A stretch of 64,000 bases of DNA, taken from an uncultured Flavobacteriaceae bacterium. Its GTDB lineage: Bacteria > Bacteroidota > Bacteroidia > Flavobacteriales > Flavobacteriaceae. Below are positions 25,790 through 33,937 of the stretch, piece by piece (position 1 is the stretch's first letter; each line of letters starts with the position of its first letter). Location: contig CANLXN010000001.1 of the NCBI GenBank assembly GCA_947495135.1, forward strand, positions 496,001-560,000. Reading direction: 5' to 3'. Made by a program: the position numbers and the translations under genes. The notes beneath the pieces are model-generated. The model was not told the origin of the DNA and did no database searches. It saw nothing but the letters and a program-made list of their open reading frames with translations.

Positions 25790-26305
25790 TTAAAGAAGCA
25801 GTTTTGCAACCTCATTCCAATTATTTACACGTTCGTGTCCGTTATCGTTTTTTTTGTTGTGTGGTTGCGTAAATAAGAGCGTTCTATTTTTAAAAGGATC
25901 TAAGTTTTTGTAGTGATCATCTATCAGGATATCGCCCTGCACTGGAACTTTGGATCCGCAAAGGATAATGTTCGTCCAAGAAATGAAAGGAAAATGTTCC
26001 TCTAACCAATAATATTTCTCTTCCAAACTATTTGGAAACTCCATGGCGGCCGAAACGATGAACAGATCGTATGCTTCGTTTAGCTTAGACATGGTTTCAA
26101 CGGCTCCGTCCATCACCTGAGCATTTCTAAAGAACCCAGGCATACGCACATGTCTTTTCGCATTGGGAAAGGCAACTATTTCGTCTTTTCCTTCGGCATC
26201 TTTTATATCAATTCGTTTGCCACTCTCTGCAAATTCAAAATCGATTGCCTGCTGATAAATGTCGGCCATCACACCGTCCATATCTACTAGAAGTCTTTTT
26301 TTCAT
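25790..26305 (-). CDS. 5'(3')-deoxyribonucleotidase (HAD family)
   Basis: A 171-residue HAD-superfamily phosphatase of the NT5C type. The nucleophile motif LLVDMDGVMAD is at residues 4-14, the second motif is LFIVSAAMEFPNS, and the acidic motif ILIDDHYKN lies near residue 127. The family dephosphorylates deoxynucleoside monophosphates such as dUMP and dTMP. It sits in a leftward run with miaE and dnaX upstream and the helicase downstream. Confidence 0.85.
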   Translation of the reverse strand: MKKRLLVDMDGVMADIYQQAIDFEFAESGKRIDIKDAEGKDEIVAFPNAKRHVRMPGFFRNAQVMDGAVETMSKLNEAYDLFIVSAAMEFPNSLEEKYYWLEEHFPFISWTNIILCGSKVPVQGDILIDDHYKNLDPFKNRTLLFTQPHNKKNDNGHERVNNWNEVAKLLL

Positions 26306-26355
26306 ATAACTTTTTACTTAAAACTCAATACTTAAACCCTTAGAATTTAAAACAA

Positions 26356-26967
26356 TCACCCATGAATAGCACCGCCAGTACTAAGCCCTTCCATAATTTT
26401 AGCCTCATAGATTAATAGGTCTTGCCATTTTTGATCTACCTCTGTTCTGTCTCCATATTTTCTTGCGAAACCAAGGAACATCGTATAATGACCTGCCTCG
26501 CTTATCATTAGTTTTCGGTAAAATTTAGCTAGTTTTTTATCTTCTAATTCTTCGCTTAAAAGTCTAAATCGTTCACAGCTTCTAGCTTCGATAAGGGCTG
26601 CATATAAAAGACGATGCACAAGTTGTGTGGTTCTACTTCCTCCTTTAGGGAAAAATTTAATGAGCTGAAGCACGTATTCATCCTTGCGATCTCTACCCAT
26701 AATCCATCCTCGCTCTACAATTTTATCATGAACCATTTTAAAATGACTCATTTCCTCTTGCACCAAATCGGTCATTTCTTGAACAAGCTCTGTATACTCA
26801 GGGAAGGACACAATAAGTGAAATTGCTGTTGAAGCGGCTTTTTGCTCACAATACGCATGGTCTGTGAGAATTTCTTCTACATTTTTCTCTACAATATTAA
26901 CCCATCGCGGATCAGTAGGAAGTTTTAATCCCAGCATTTTGATAGTGCTTTCACTTTCGGTATTCAT
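26356..26967 (-). CDS. miaE: tRNA 2-methylthio-N6-isopentenyl-adenosine-37 hydroxylase
   Basis: A 203-residue ferritin-like diiron monooxygenase. Iron-binding motifs are visible as EKNVEEILTDHAYCEQKAAS (first Glu and ExxH-type helix), EEMSHFKMVHDKIVERGW (ExxH), ALIEARSCERF and SEAGHYTMFLGFA (ExxH). MiaE hydroxylates the modified adenosine at position 37 of certain tRNAs using oxygen, so its presence implies aerobic growth and an upstream MiaA/MiaB pathway elsewhere in the genome. Confidence 0.93.
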   Translation of the reverse strand: MNTESESTIKMLGLKLPTDPRWVNIVEKNVEEILTDHAYCEQKAASTAISLIVSFPEYTELVQEMTDLVQEEMSHFKMVHDKIVERGWIMGRDRKDEYVLQLIKFFPKGGSRTTQLVHRLLYAALIEARSCERFRLLSEELEDKKLAKFYRKLMISEAGHYTMFLGFARKYGDRTEVDQKWQDLLIYEAKIMEGLSTGGAIHG

Positions 26968-27037
26968 GGTAATTTTCTTGTTTTAGTGTATAGATTCCTA
27001 ATTAATAATTGTTCACCCATCACCACGGTGGATTCCG

Positions 27038-28864
27038 TTATACATCCAAATCAAATTCCTGCCTCAATTTATCAATGAGAGGATTCTTCTCTTTAAGCTT
27101 GTCAAATTTTTCTCGAGGCGTGTAGGCGTACTTTTTAACCTCTGTTTCGTTCACCTCTATAGAAAGGTCGACATCGTAATTGTTGAGTGTTGATCTCAAA
27201 TGACCTAGTAACTCAAATTTAGCACGTTCTACTTCTACCTTAATGGTGCTATTTGGAAACACAAGATGAATAAGGGTTCCTTCCAATTTAGGCACTCCCA
27301 TGGTAAGATGGGACAAGAGGTTAAACTGACCTTGTTTTTCAATTTTCTTGGCGTAAGATGTCCATGCCGCCATCATTTCTTCTTCAGTAAAGGTATCGGA
27401 AGGAAGGTCGTTTTTGTCTGGCTGTTTCGCAATTAACTCTTTCTTAATCTCGTGTTTAGCCTGAATACTTTTTAATGATAAAGCCGACACTTTCTTAGCA
27501 TTTCGTTCTGCCAATAGCTGTGGTCGTTCAATAACGCGCTCAGGTTCTGTGCTGGTAGGTTGTTGGTCGCTAGTTGTTGGAGGAGCGGTTTTATTAGTTA
27601 TTGGAATTTCTTCGGAAATTTTCACAGCTGGAATTTCGCTCGACGATTCGGAAGTATGCGCAGGAACGTTTACCACTTCTTGAATTTCAGCCGTATTTGA
27701 CGGAGTGACACTTTCCGAAGTATTGGAGCCAGTAACAGGATTTAAAATAGTTTTGAAATGGGAGGGAGGAATTACGAATCGCTCACTACTAGCTTTTTTT
27801 TTTTCGCTCTCAAAAGTGAGAGAAGCTAATTGCAAAAGGCATAATTCAACTAGTAAACGTTGATTTCTACTCGTCTTGTATTTGAGATCGCAATTATTTG
27901 CGAGTTCGATGCCATCCACCATAAATGCGTAGGGGGCTTTTTGGGACTGTTCGAGGTACATCTGTTTTACTTGATCACCTACTTCTAACAAGGTGATCGT
28001 TTCTTGATTTTTACATACTAGGAGATCTCTAAAGTGAGAAGCCAATCCAGCAATAAAGTGATGCCCGTCGAATCCCTTGGAAAGAATTTCATCGTATTTT
28101 AAAAGCGTTTCTGGAATTTTATTGGCTAGCAGAAGATCTGTCACTCCAAAATAGTATGTATAGTCCAACACATTTAAATTCTCGGTAACCGCTTGCCTTG
28201 TAAGTGTTTTTCCTGAAAAACTAACAACTCTATCAAAAATTGAAAGCGCATCTCTCATAGCGCCATCTGCTTTCTGCGCGATGATGTGTAATGCATCGTC
28301 TTCAGCATTAATTTGCTCGGCTTTGGCTACTTCTGCCAATTGACCTTTGATATCATTAACTGTAATTCGTTTAAAGTCGAAGATTTGGCACCTCGATAGA
28401 ATAGTAGGAATGATCTTATGTTTTTCGGTCGTTGCCAGAATAAAAATGGCATGTTTAGGTGGTTCTTCTAACGTTTTAAGAAACGCATTGAATGCAGCTG
28501 AAGATAGCATGTGAACCTCGTCAATAATATAGACCTTGTATTTTCCAACTTGTGGCGGAATTCTAACTTGGTCTATCAAACTACGTATATCGTCTACAGA
28601 GTTATTGGAGGCTGCATCTAATTCAAAAATATTAAATGCAAAGTCTTCATCTTCGTGATGACTACCATCATCATTGATCTTTTTAGCAAGAATACGAGCA
28701 CAGGTTGTTTTACCTACACCTCTTGGACCAGTAAATAGTAAAGCTTGTGCTAGGTGGTTGTTTTCTATAGCATTATCTAAGGTATTGGTAATAGCCTGTT
28801 GCCCTACAACGTCTTTAAACTTTGCGGGTCTATACTTTCTGGCAGATACAATGAAATGTTCCAT
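27038..28864 (-). CDS. dnaX: DNA polymerase III subunit gamma/tau
   Basis: A 608-residue clamp-loader ATPase: Walker A GPRGVGKTTCAR (residues 46-57), Walker B YIIDEVHMLS, and the SRC motif ILSRCQIF. The zinc module between Walker A and the ELDAASN block is replaced by a cysteine-free acidic loop (DDGSHHEDEDFAFN), as I recall in other flavobacteria. Residues 375-460 are a disordered Ser/Thr/Pro-rich linker, followed by a tau-like C-terminal domain. It loads the sliding clamp at the replication fork. Its promoter box is TATATTTG at 28875-28882. Confidence 0.96.
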   Translation of the reverse strand: MEHFIVSARKYRPAKFKDVVGQQAITNTLDNAIENNHLAQALLFTGPRGVGKTTCARILAKKINDDGSHHEDEDFAFNIFELDAASNNSVDDIRSLIDQVRIPPQVGKYKVYIIDEVHMLSSAAFNAFLKTLEEPPKHAIFILATTEKHKIIPTILSRCQIFDFKRITVNDIKGQLAEVAKAEQINAEDDALHIIAQKADGAMRDALSIFDRVVSFSGKTLTRQAVTENLNVLDYTYYFGVTDLLLANKIPETLLKYDEILSKGFDGHHFIAGLASHFRDLLVCKNQETITLLEVGDQVKQMYLEQSQKAPYAFMVDGIELANNCDLKYKTSRNQRLLVELCLLQLASLTFESEKKKASSERFVIPPSHFKTILNPVTGSNTSESVTPSNTAEIQEVVNVPAHTSESSSEIPAVKISEEIPITNKTAPPTTSDQQPTSTEPERVIERPQLLAERNAKKVSALSLKSIQAKHEIKKELIAKQPDKNDLPSDTFTEEEMMAAWTSYAKKIEKQGQFNLLSHLTMGVPKLEGTLIHLVFPNSTIKVEVERAKFELLGHLRSTLNNYDVDLSIEVNETEVKKYAYTPREKFDKLKEKNPLIDKLRQEFDLDV

Positions 28865-28874
28865 AGCTATAGAA

Positions 28875-28882
28875 CAAATATA
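28875..28882 (-). promoter_or_regulatory. Promoter box of dnaX
   Basis: Leftward TATATTTG matches TAnnTTTG 10 bases upstream of the start codon, implying a very short leader. No TTTG box is visible at the usual distance. Confidence 0.45.
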
Positions 28883-28954
28883 AGAATGTCGACCTTATTT
28901 TTTTGGTTAGACGATTATAATTTTAGTCGAATTATCAACAAAAGGAAGGAGTTC

Positions 28955-29341
28955 CTATTTCCTATTCGCTGCAAGCAATTCTTTGCCCCAATCCAAAGCG
29001 TTTTCTAAATTATGAAAGACTTTAAACGGGTTGTCGTAGAACTGTTTTTCGAATTTAGCAGCGGTGTAAGCGGCAGGTGTGTGGCAAACCACCGCTATAC
29101 CAAGAAGATTTGGAATAAAATCGGATTCTAATAAGCAACTCGGATTAATAGAGTATTCAAATTTTCGATCTGCAACAGAAATGAATGGGCGAGATTTGAA
29201 ATGAGATTTGAACACCGTGGAAAGTTCTTCTAAATGTTTAAAATCGAAGAAAACACCTGGCTTGATGGATGAAATAACGTAGTCGGGATACAGCTCAACT
29301 TCAGCAAAACTGAGGTCTATGCGCTTTGGATGGGTGCTCAC
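28955..29341 (-). CDS. STAS/SpoIIAA-like protein, paralogue A
   Basis: A 128-residue soluble protein with GTG start (no in-frame ATG is available). It shares a conserved core with 29744-30145 and 51322-51705: KPF or RPF, then (A/S)DRKxxYSINP, an LG(I/M)AV strand, a FE..F..PF.VF segment and a terminal alpha helix with ALDW. Alternating strands and helices resemble SpoIIAA-like STAS domains. No catalytic residue set is visible. It faces rnpB head-to-head (29442-29757) and lies downstream of a second paralogue that is on the other side of rnpB. Role unknown; protein-protein signalling is the usual job of the fold. Confidence 0.65.
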   Translation of the reverse strand: MSTHPKRIDLSFAEVELYPDYVISSIKPGVFFDFKHLEELSTVFKSHFKSRPFISVADRKFEYSINPSCLLESDFIPNLLGIAVVCHTPAAYTAAKFEKQFYDNPFKVFHNLENALDWGKELLAANRK

Positions 29342-29441
29342 GGTATAATAATTAATAGATTTGGGACTACAAGTTTATTCAATTTATTTTGAAATTATTT
29401 AATTAAGTCGGTTAAATTTCACTTTCAAAATAAACTATTCC

Positions 29442-29449
29442 TATTTTTG
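29442..29449 (+). promoter_or_regulatory. Promoter box of rnpB
   Basis: TATTTTTG, a perfect TAnnTTTG, lies 5 bases before the 5' strand of helix P1. The upstream element is degenerate (TTTC at 29423-29426, 15 bases away). Confidence 0.65.
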
Positions 29450-29453
29450 CCGC

Positions 29454-29757
29454 AGCAGACCGCCTTATCGCTCCGTCTTAGACGGAAAGGAAAGTCCGGA
29501 CACCATAGGGAAGCATAATGGCTAACAGCCATCACCGCTTTAGGCGGATAGGACAAGTGCAACAGAAAGAATGTACAGGTAATGCTGTAGTGAAACCAGG
29601 TAAACTCTATGCGGTGCAATGCCATGTAAACCTGGGCTTGAGGGTTCCCGCCCAATCCAGGAGGGTAGGCAGATAGAGCGTTTTGGCAACAATGCGTCTA
29701 GATAAATGATAAGGGTCCGCCTCCGGTGGATACAGAATCCGGCTTATAGGTCTGCTT
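29454..29757 (+). ncRNA. rnpB: RNase P RNA (class A)
   Basis: The catalytic RNA that removes 5' leaders from tRNA precursors. Helix P1 is formed by GCAGACC (29455-29461) with GGTCTGC (29749-29755). The universally conserved blocks are present: GGAAAGTCCGGACACC region (P3/P4, near 29488), ACAGAAAGAA (P10-P11 region), TGAAACCAGGTAAAC, and 3' ACAGAATCCGGCTTAT (P4 3' strand). About 300 nucleotides. A T run follows at once and serves as terminator. Its last bases overlap the coding 3' end of the convergent gene 29744-30145. Confidence 0.93.
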
Positions 29758-30145
29758 TTTTATGTTTTTCCAACATTTCAGTAATCCATTTTTGACATTC
29801 TTCCATGGTGTAATAGGCTTTGTGGGGCCACACTAAAAATCGTTCAGCGAATGTGGCATTTTTATAGCTAATTTCAGAATAACACAGCGTAGCCATTCCT
29901 ACTATTTTAGGAGGAAAGGAGGTCGCTTCAATGTAGCAGGTAGGATTAATAGTGTAGTCGTTTTTCCTGTCTGAAATATATCCAAAAGGTTTATTTGGAT
30001 AGTATTTTTCAAAAACGGTTTGAAATTTTTTTAAATGTGGAGTGTCAAAAACAACGCCTTCATTGATGGTCGCAATGAGATAATTTTCAAAAATATCAAA
30101 ATGCGCAAAACCAATGTCGAGCGAAAATTTGACGTCTGATTCCAT
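29744..30145 (-). CDS. STAS/SpoIIAA-like protein, paralogue B
   Basis: A 133-residue soluble protein, paralogous to 28955-29341 and 51322-51705 (shared KPFGYISDRKNDYTINP, IVGMATLC, FAERF, then a terminal helix with the conserved Trp). Its final codons and TAA stop lie inside the 3' strand of the P1 helix of convergent rnpB and in its T run, so the two transcripts are complementary over at least 14 bases. Function unknown; the arrangement with rnpB deserves a comparison across genomes. Confidence 0.65.
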   Translation of the reverse strand: MESDVKFSLDIGFAHFDIFENYLIATINEGVVFDTPHLKKFQTVFEKYYPNKPFGYISDRKNDYTINPTCYIEATSFPPKIVGMATLCYSEISYKNATFAERFLVWPHKAYYTMEECQKWITEMLEKHKKADL

Positions 30146-30301
30146 GTGGGGGAGAATAAATTTGTCTAGTTAGAGTTGAAATGTAATCAAATTTTATCGG
30201 AAATACGACCTAGTGTAAGTATTTGTTAATCAGTTAAATAAAATTACTGGTGCTATTTTCCGCTTTTGTAGTTTCGAAAATACGATGAAAGTGAAAAAAT
30301 C

Positions 30302-30838
30302 TTAGGCGTCGAAAAAGCTAAACATGGACCCCCCGTATTTTCTAGTTACTTGATATCTAGGTAGGTCCGATAGTACTGTCTGCTTTGGATGTTCTATAAT
30401 AAATATTCCTTCAGGTTTCAGCAGGTTGTTTTGATGAATTTTCTCGACCATTTCTTCAAATTGCTCCATTTCAAATGCATAAGGAGGGTCCGCAAAAATA
30501 ATATCATACGGTCCATGCGAACTGTCCAGGTATTTAAAAACATCAGCTTTTATGGGCGTTATAGGAAGTGAGAGTTCTTCAGATGTTTTTTTAATGAATT
30601 TCACGCAGTTGTAATGTCCGTCTACGCTTGTAACTTGTGGAACTCCTCTCGATGCAAATTCATAACTCATATTACCAGTTCCTGAAAATAAATCGAGTAC
30701 GACTAATGCATCGAAATCGTATCGGTTTACGAGAATATTGAAAATCCCCTCTTTGGCAAAATCGGTTGTAGGCCTAACGGGAAGGTTCTTAGGAGCTACA
30801 AGTCTTCTTCCTTTATGAATTCCAGATATTATTCGCAT
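30302..30838 (-). CDS. rsmD: 16S rRNA (guanine-966-N2) methyltransferase
   Basis: A 178-residue class I methyltransferase. N-terminal MRIISGIHKGRRLVAPKN and RPTTDFAKEGIFNIL are RsmD signatures; the SAM motif is VLDLFSGTGNMSYEFASRG (about residue 46) and the catalytic NPPY-type motif is IFADPPYAF. It methylates G966 of 16S rRNA. Its start overlaps the stop of the DUF3822 gene by one base, giving translational coupling. It and the DUF3822 gene occur together in many Bacteroidota as I recall. Confidence 0.94.
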   Translation of the reverse strand: MRIISGIHKGRRLVAPKNLPVRPTTDFAKEGIFNILVNRYDFDALVVLDLFSGTGNMSYEFASRGVPQVTSVDGHYNCVKFIKKTSEELSLPITPIKADVFKYLDSSHGPYDIIFADPPYAFEMEQFEEMVEKIHQNNLLKPEGIFIIEHPKQTVLSDLPRYQVTRKYGGSMFSFFDA

Positions 30839-31644
30839 TATAAATTGGCTTTGAGAACTAGTTGTTCGTGAGTGGCTTCCTCGGCTATTTTTGGAAAAGA
30901 ATGCGACATGAAAGAAACGTTTCTTACATAAGTGTATAACATTTCATAATTGGAATCTTCCATTGTTATATCTCCACAAACAATCGTTTCGGCAGTTTCT
31001 GGGTTGAGACCTAATTGTTCCATGCAGAAAAGGACATAGTACATAAAATCTTCGGGAGTTTTAAAACTATAGGTGTTACAGAGTTGAAGCTTACCATTTT
31101 TAATTACAATGCAATCAAATTGATTCTTTGATAGATGCAAATAGACTTTACTGCCAATCGTATTTTTTTGAGAGTCTAAAAGAGTTTTTAATAGGATAGT
31201 GGTCGAATGATAATATTTAAAGGTCCCGTATTTGCCAAAAATAAAGTTATTAATATTCATAAAAGGTACGTAAACCACCGTGATGCCATAGCTGCTAATT
31301 TCGTCGTGACTAATATAGTCGTTTCTCAAAATCTTTGTATTGAACTTTAAGTACTCACTAGCCTTAGTGTCGTCGAATAGGGAAGTAGGAACGAGTGAAT
31401 AATTGTTGGTGGTATAAATGAGCTTTACATGCTCAAATTGTTCCTGTAATGATTCTTCTTGTTTGAGGGATTGAGTAAGCTCAAATAATAATTCCTCGGG
31501 CGTATGTATAGTTTTAAAATACTTTTCAGAAAAAGATAGGATATCACCTTCTGGAGATGTTACTAAAAAAGAAAGTCCGGTCAATGATATTTGAACGGAC
31601 AATCTCTTAGCTTGGTTGGTATATGTACTATTCTTTTTTGTCAT
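30838..31644 (-). CDS. DUF3822 family protein
   Basis: A 268-residue protein of the DUF3822 family commonly found next to rsmD in Bacteroidota. Features: RLSVQISLTGLSFLV near the start, a central KVYLHLSKNQFDCIVIKNGKLQLCNTY region reminiscent of actin-like folds, and VCGDITMEDS near the end. No signal peptide. I chose ATG 31644; a GTG at 31665 would add seven residues but overlaps the upstream gene more (38 against 17 bases). Molecular role not known. Confidence 0.75.
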   Translation of the reverse strand: MTKKNSTYTNQAKRLSVQISLTGLSFLVTSPEGDILSFSEKYFKTIHTPEELLFELTQSLKQEESLQEQFEHVKLIYTTNNYSLVPTSLFDDTKASEYLKFNTKILRNDYISHDEISSYGITVVYVPFMNINNFIFGKYGTFKYYHSTTILLKTLLDSQKNTIGSKVYLHLSKNQFDCIVIKNGKLQLCNTYSFKTPEDFMYYVLFCMEQLGLNPETAETIVCGDITMEDSNYEMLYTYVRNVSFMSHSFPKIAEEATHEQLVLKANL

Positions 31645-32278
31645 AGAATTTTGGCCAGTTTCCACTGGTGTTAATTTCGGTCATAGAACCTACTTTGATC
31701 GTTGGTCCAGGAACACCGTCCAATGATTTAACCTGCAGTTCTTGCATAATCAAATCTTCGTCCATTCCTTCAAGTATAACTTTCTTATCTACTTTGGCTT
31801 CAAATACAGAATACCTAGAATTGTTTTTTTCGATTTCTCCAGACTTCAAAGTAAACTTAGCATCGGTACCTGGAACAATCATCATCTCCTTGTAACTGGC
31901 ATTGTTTTTAAAGATTGAATCTTTTACAGGCTTGAAACTTAAGGTATCAATAATAATTTCATCGATGTAATAACCTTCACTTATTCCATACGCTTTATTC
32001 TTTTCAACATCTGCATAACTCGTATCACGTCTTACAGTAATCGCAAATTTGGCATTATCCACAAATTTAACTAGGGTGTCAAAATTTCCAGTGAAACGAC
32101 CATTAACTGCTTGGTATGCAAGCTCTGCTTTTCTTATATCCTTTAATCTTTCAATAACCTCGCTATACTTTTTTTCTTTGGCTTTATTGAATTGAACAGG
32201 ACCAATTACCGAATTGTACAACTGATATCCAAAGAAGGCAATAAGTACCCAAAGAACAATTTGAAGAATAAGTTTCAT
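31628..32278 (-). CDS. Membrane-anchored conserved protein
   Basis: A 216-residue protein with one N-terminal membrane segment (LILQIVLWVLIAFFGYQLY, residues 3-21) and a mostly extracytoplasmic or cytoplasmic soluble part. The stretch VIERLKDIRKAELAYQAVNGRFTGNFDTLVKF is reminiscent of pilin-like proteins, but no prepilin cleavage motif is visible. It leads the leftward transcript with DUF3822 and rsmD (17-base overlap with the DUF3822 ATG). I do not recognise a characterised family. Confidence 0.6.
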   Translation of the reverse strand: MKLILQIVLWVLIAFFGYQLYNSVIGPVQFNKAKEKKYSEVIERLKDIRKAELAYQAVNGRFTGNFDTLVKFVDNAKFAITVRRDTSYADVEKNKAYGISEGYYIDEIIIDTLSFKPVKDSIFKNNASYKEMMIVPGTDAKFTLKSGEIEKNNSRYSVFEAKVDKKVILEGMDEDLIMQELQVKSLDGVPGPTIKVGSMTEINTSGNWPKFYDKKE

Positions 32279-32376
32279 TATTTAGAAAGTTTAATTACGT
32301 ATTTATTTAAAACAGGTCTATCGCAAATCTACAATTTTTTTTTATTCGTAAAACTATATTCCGAAAAAAACCTGCC

Positions 32377-32384
32377 TATCTTTG
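32377..32384 (+). promoter_or_regulatory. Promoter box of the RecD-like helicase gene
   Basis: TATCTTTG is a full TAnnTTTG match 21 bases before ATG 32406. It overlaps a TTG (32382) that opens the frame earlier, which argues that the TTG is not the start. Confidence 0.6.
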
Positions 32385-32405
32385 ATCTTACTTTATAAGC
32401 CACCA

Positions 32406-33845
32406 ATGGATATTTCACATTTTTACAGCCTACTTAAGAGTGATTTTCCGCACAGTGTTACTCCAAGCCAAGATGTTACGCTTCAATTGCTATCCAAATT
32501 TGTTCTTTCAACAGAAAAGGATATTTTGTTTCTTTTGAAGGGATATGCCGGAACGGGTAAGACAACCTTAGTAGGTACCTTGGTTAAAAATCTTGCAAAA
32601 GCTCGGTTTTCGTCTGTTTTACTTGCTCCAACAGGACGAGCGGCTAAAGTAATAAGTAACTACAGCAAAAAAGAGGCATTCACCATTCATAAGAAGATCT
32701 ATTTCCCGAAAAGTGAAAGAGGAGGGGGAGTATCCTTTTCTCTGCAACCTAACAAACATCGCAACGTAATTTTTATTGTAGACGAAGCCTCCATGATACC
32801 CGATATTAACCAGGATTCTAAGCTGTTCGAAAATGGTTCACTTTTGGACGATCTCATGCAGTACGTGTATAGTGGTCACAACTGTAAACTAATGCTTATT
32901 GGAGATACGGCACAGCTTCCACCGGTTAAATTGGATATTAGCCCAGCATTGGATCGTGACACCTTATCTAATCATTATAATAAGGAGGTAATGTCTATTG
33001 AATTAGACGAAGTAGTAAGACAGCAGAAGGAGAGCGGAATTTTATTCAATGCAACACAGATTAGGGCTAAGTTGGATAACGGCTTTTATGACACCTTTAA
33101 GTTTACCGAGTCTATTTTCCCTGAGGTTATTAGGCCAATGGACGGACAAGAGGTGATGGATGCTATCAACGATTGTTATTCTACTTTGGGAAATGAAGAA
33201 ACGGTTATTATAGTTCGTTCCAATAAACGAGCAAATATTTACAATCAGAGTATTCGAAATAGGATTCTGTTTCAGGAAGAAGAGCTAAGTGCAGGAGACT
33301 ACCTTATGGTGGTAAAGAATAATTACTTTTGGGTAAAGCCCAACAGTGATGCAGGGTTTATAGCCAATGGCGATATTGTTCAAGTGCTAGAAATTTTCGG
33401 TTTTAAGGAATTGTACGGCTTTCGTTTTGCTGAAGTATCACTGCGAATGGTCGACTATCCACAGATGAAACCTCTAGAAACAGTTCTACTATTAGATACG
33501 TTGACTTCAGAAACACCTTCTTTATCTTATGAAGATTCAAATAAACTCTACGAAGAAGTCCGAAAAGATTTTGCAGACGAAAAATCCAACTATAAAAAGT
33601 TCATGGGCGTCAAAAACAACAAATTTTTTAATTCGCTTCAGGTGAAATTTTCTTATGCCATCACCTGCCACAAATCCCAAGGAGGGCAGTGGAGTACCGT
33701 GTTCGTAGAACAGCCTTATTTGCCGAACGGAATCGATAAAGATTATCTCCGTTGGTTGTACACTGCCATCACCAGAGCAAAGGATAAATTGTACTTACTC
33801 GGATTTAAACAAGATTTTTTTACCGAAGACGACTCAACCTTTTAG
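32406..33845 (+). CDS. ATP-dependent DNA helicase (RecD2/AAA_30-like)
   Basis: A 479-residue superfamily 1B helicase. Walker A is LKGYAGTGKTTLVGTLV near residue 50; LLAPTGRAAKVIS is motif Ia; VIFIVDEASMIPD is Walker B; LMLIGDTAQLPPVK is motif III; and VKFSYAITCHKSQGGQWSTVFVEQP with YTAITRAKDKLYLLGF are motifs V and VI. Such proteins act in DNA repair and replication restart and are widespread single genes in Bacteroidota. Start set at ATG 32406 because the earlier TTG lies in the promoter. Substrate polarity (5' to 3') is inferred from family. Confidence 0.88.
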   Translation: MDISHFYSLLKSDFPHSVTPSQDVTLQLLSKFVLSTEKDILFLLKGYAGTGKTTLVGTLVKNLAKARFSSVLLAPTGRAAKVISNYSKKEAFTIHKKIYFPKSERGGGVSFSLQPNKHRNVIFIVDEASMIPDINQDSKLFENGSLLDDLMQYVYSGHNCKLMLIGDTAQLPPVKLDISPALDRDTLSNHYNKEVMSIELDEVVRQQKESGILFNATQIRAKLDNGFYDTFKFTESIFPEVIRPMDGQEVMDAINDCYSTLGNEETVIIVRSNKRANIYNQSIRNRILFQEEELSAGDYLMVVKNNYFWVKPNSDAGFIANGDIVQVLEIFGFKELYGFRFAEVSLRMVDYPQMKPLETVLLLDTLTSETPSLSYEDSNKLYEEVRKDFADEKSNYKKFMGVKNNKFFNSLQVKFSYAITCHKSQGGQWSTVFVEQPYLPNGIDKDYLRWLYTAITRAKDKLYLLGFKQDFFTEDDSTF

Positions 33846-33906
33846 TAAAAACACCATCTACCTAATATATTATGAACTAAATGCTTTTCAGTCTTTAGAA
33901 ACTTAT

Positions 33907-33914
33907 TATTTTTG
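33907..33914 (+). promoter_or_regulatory. Promoter box of the KdsB-KdnB fusion gene
   Basis: TATTTTTG matches TAnnTTTG exactly, 23 bases upstream of the TTG start at 33938. The upstream element is degenerate. Confidence 0.55.
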
Positions 33915-33937
33915 AACCTCATAAAATAGACGCAACC

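Noticed and set aside
29425-29655. A 76-codon leftward open frame
   Set aside because: It lies within the RNase P RNA on the opposite strand; the RNA signatures are decisive and the frame has no protein-like features.
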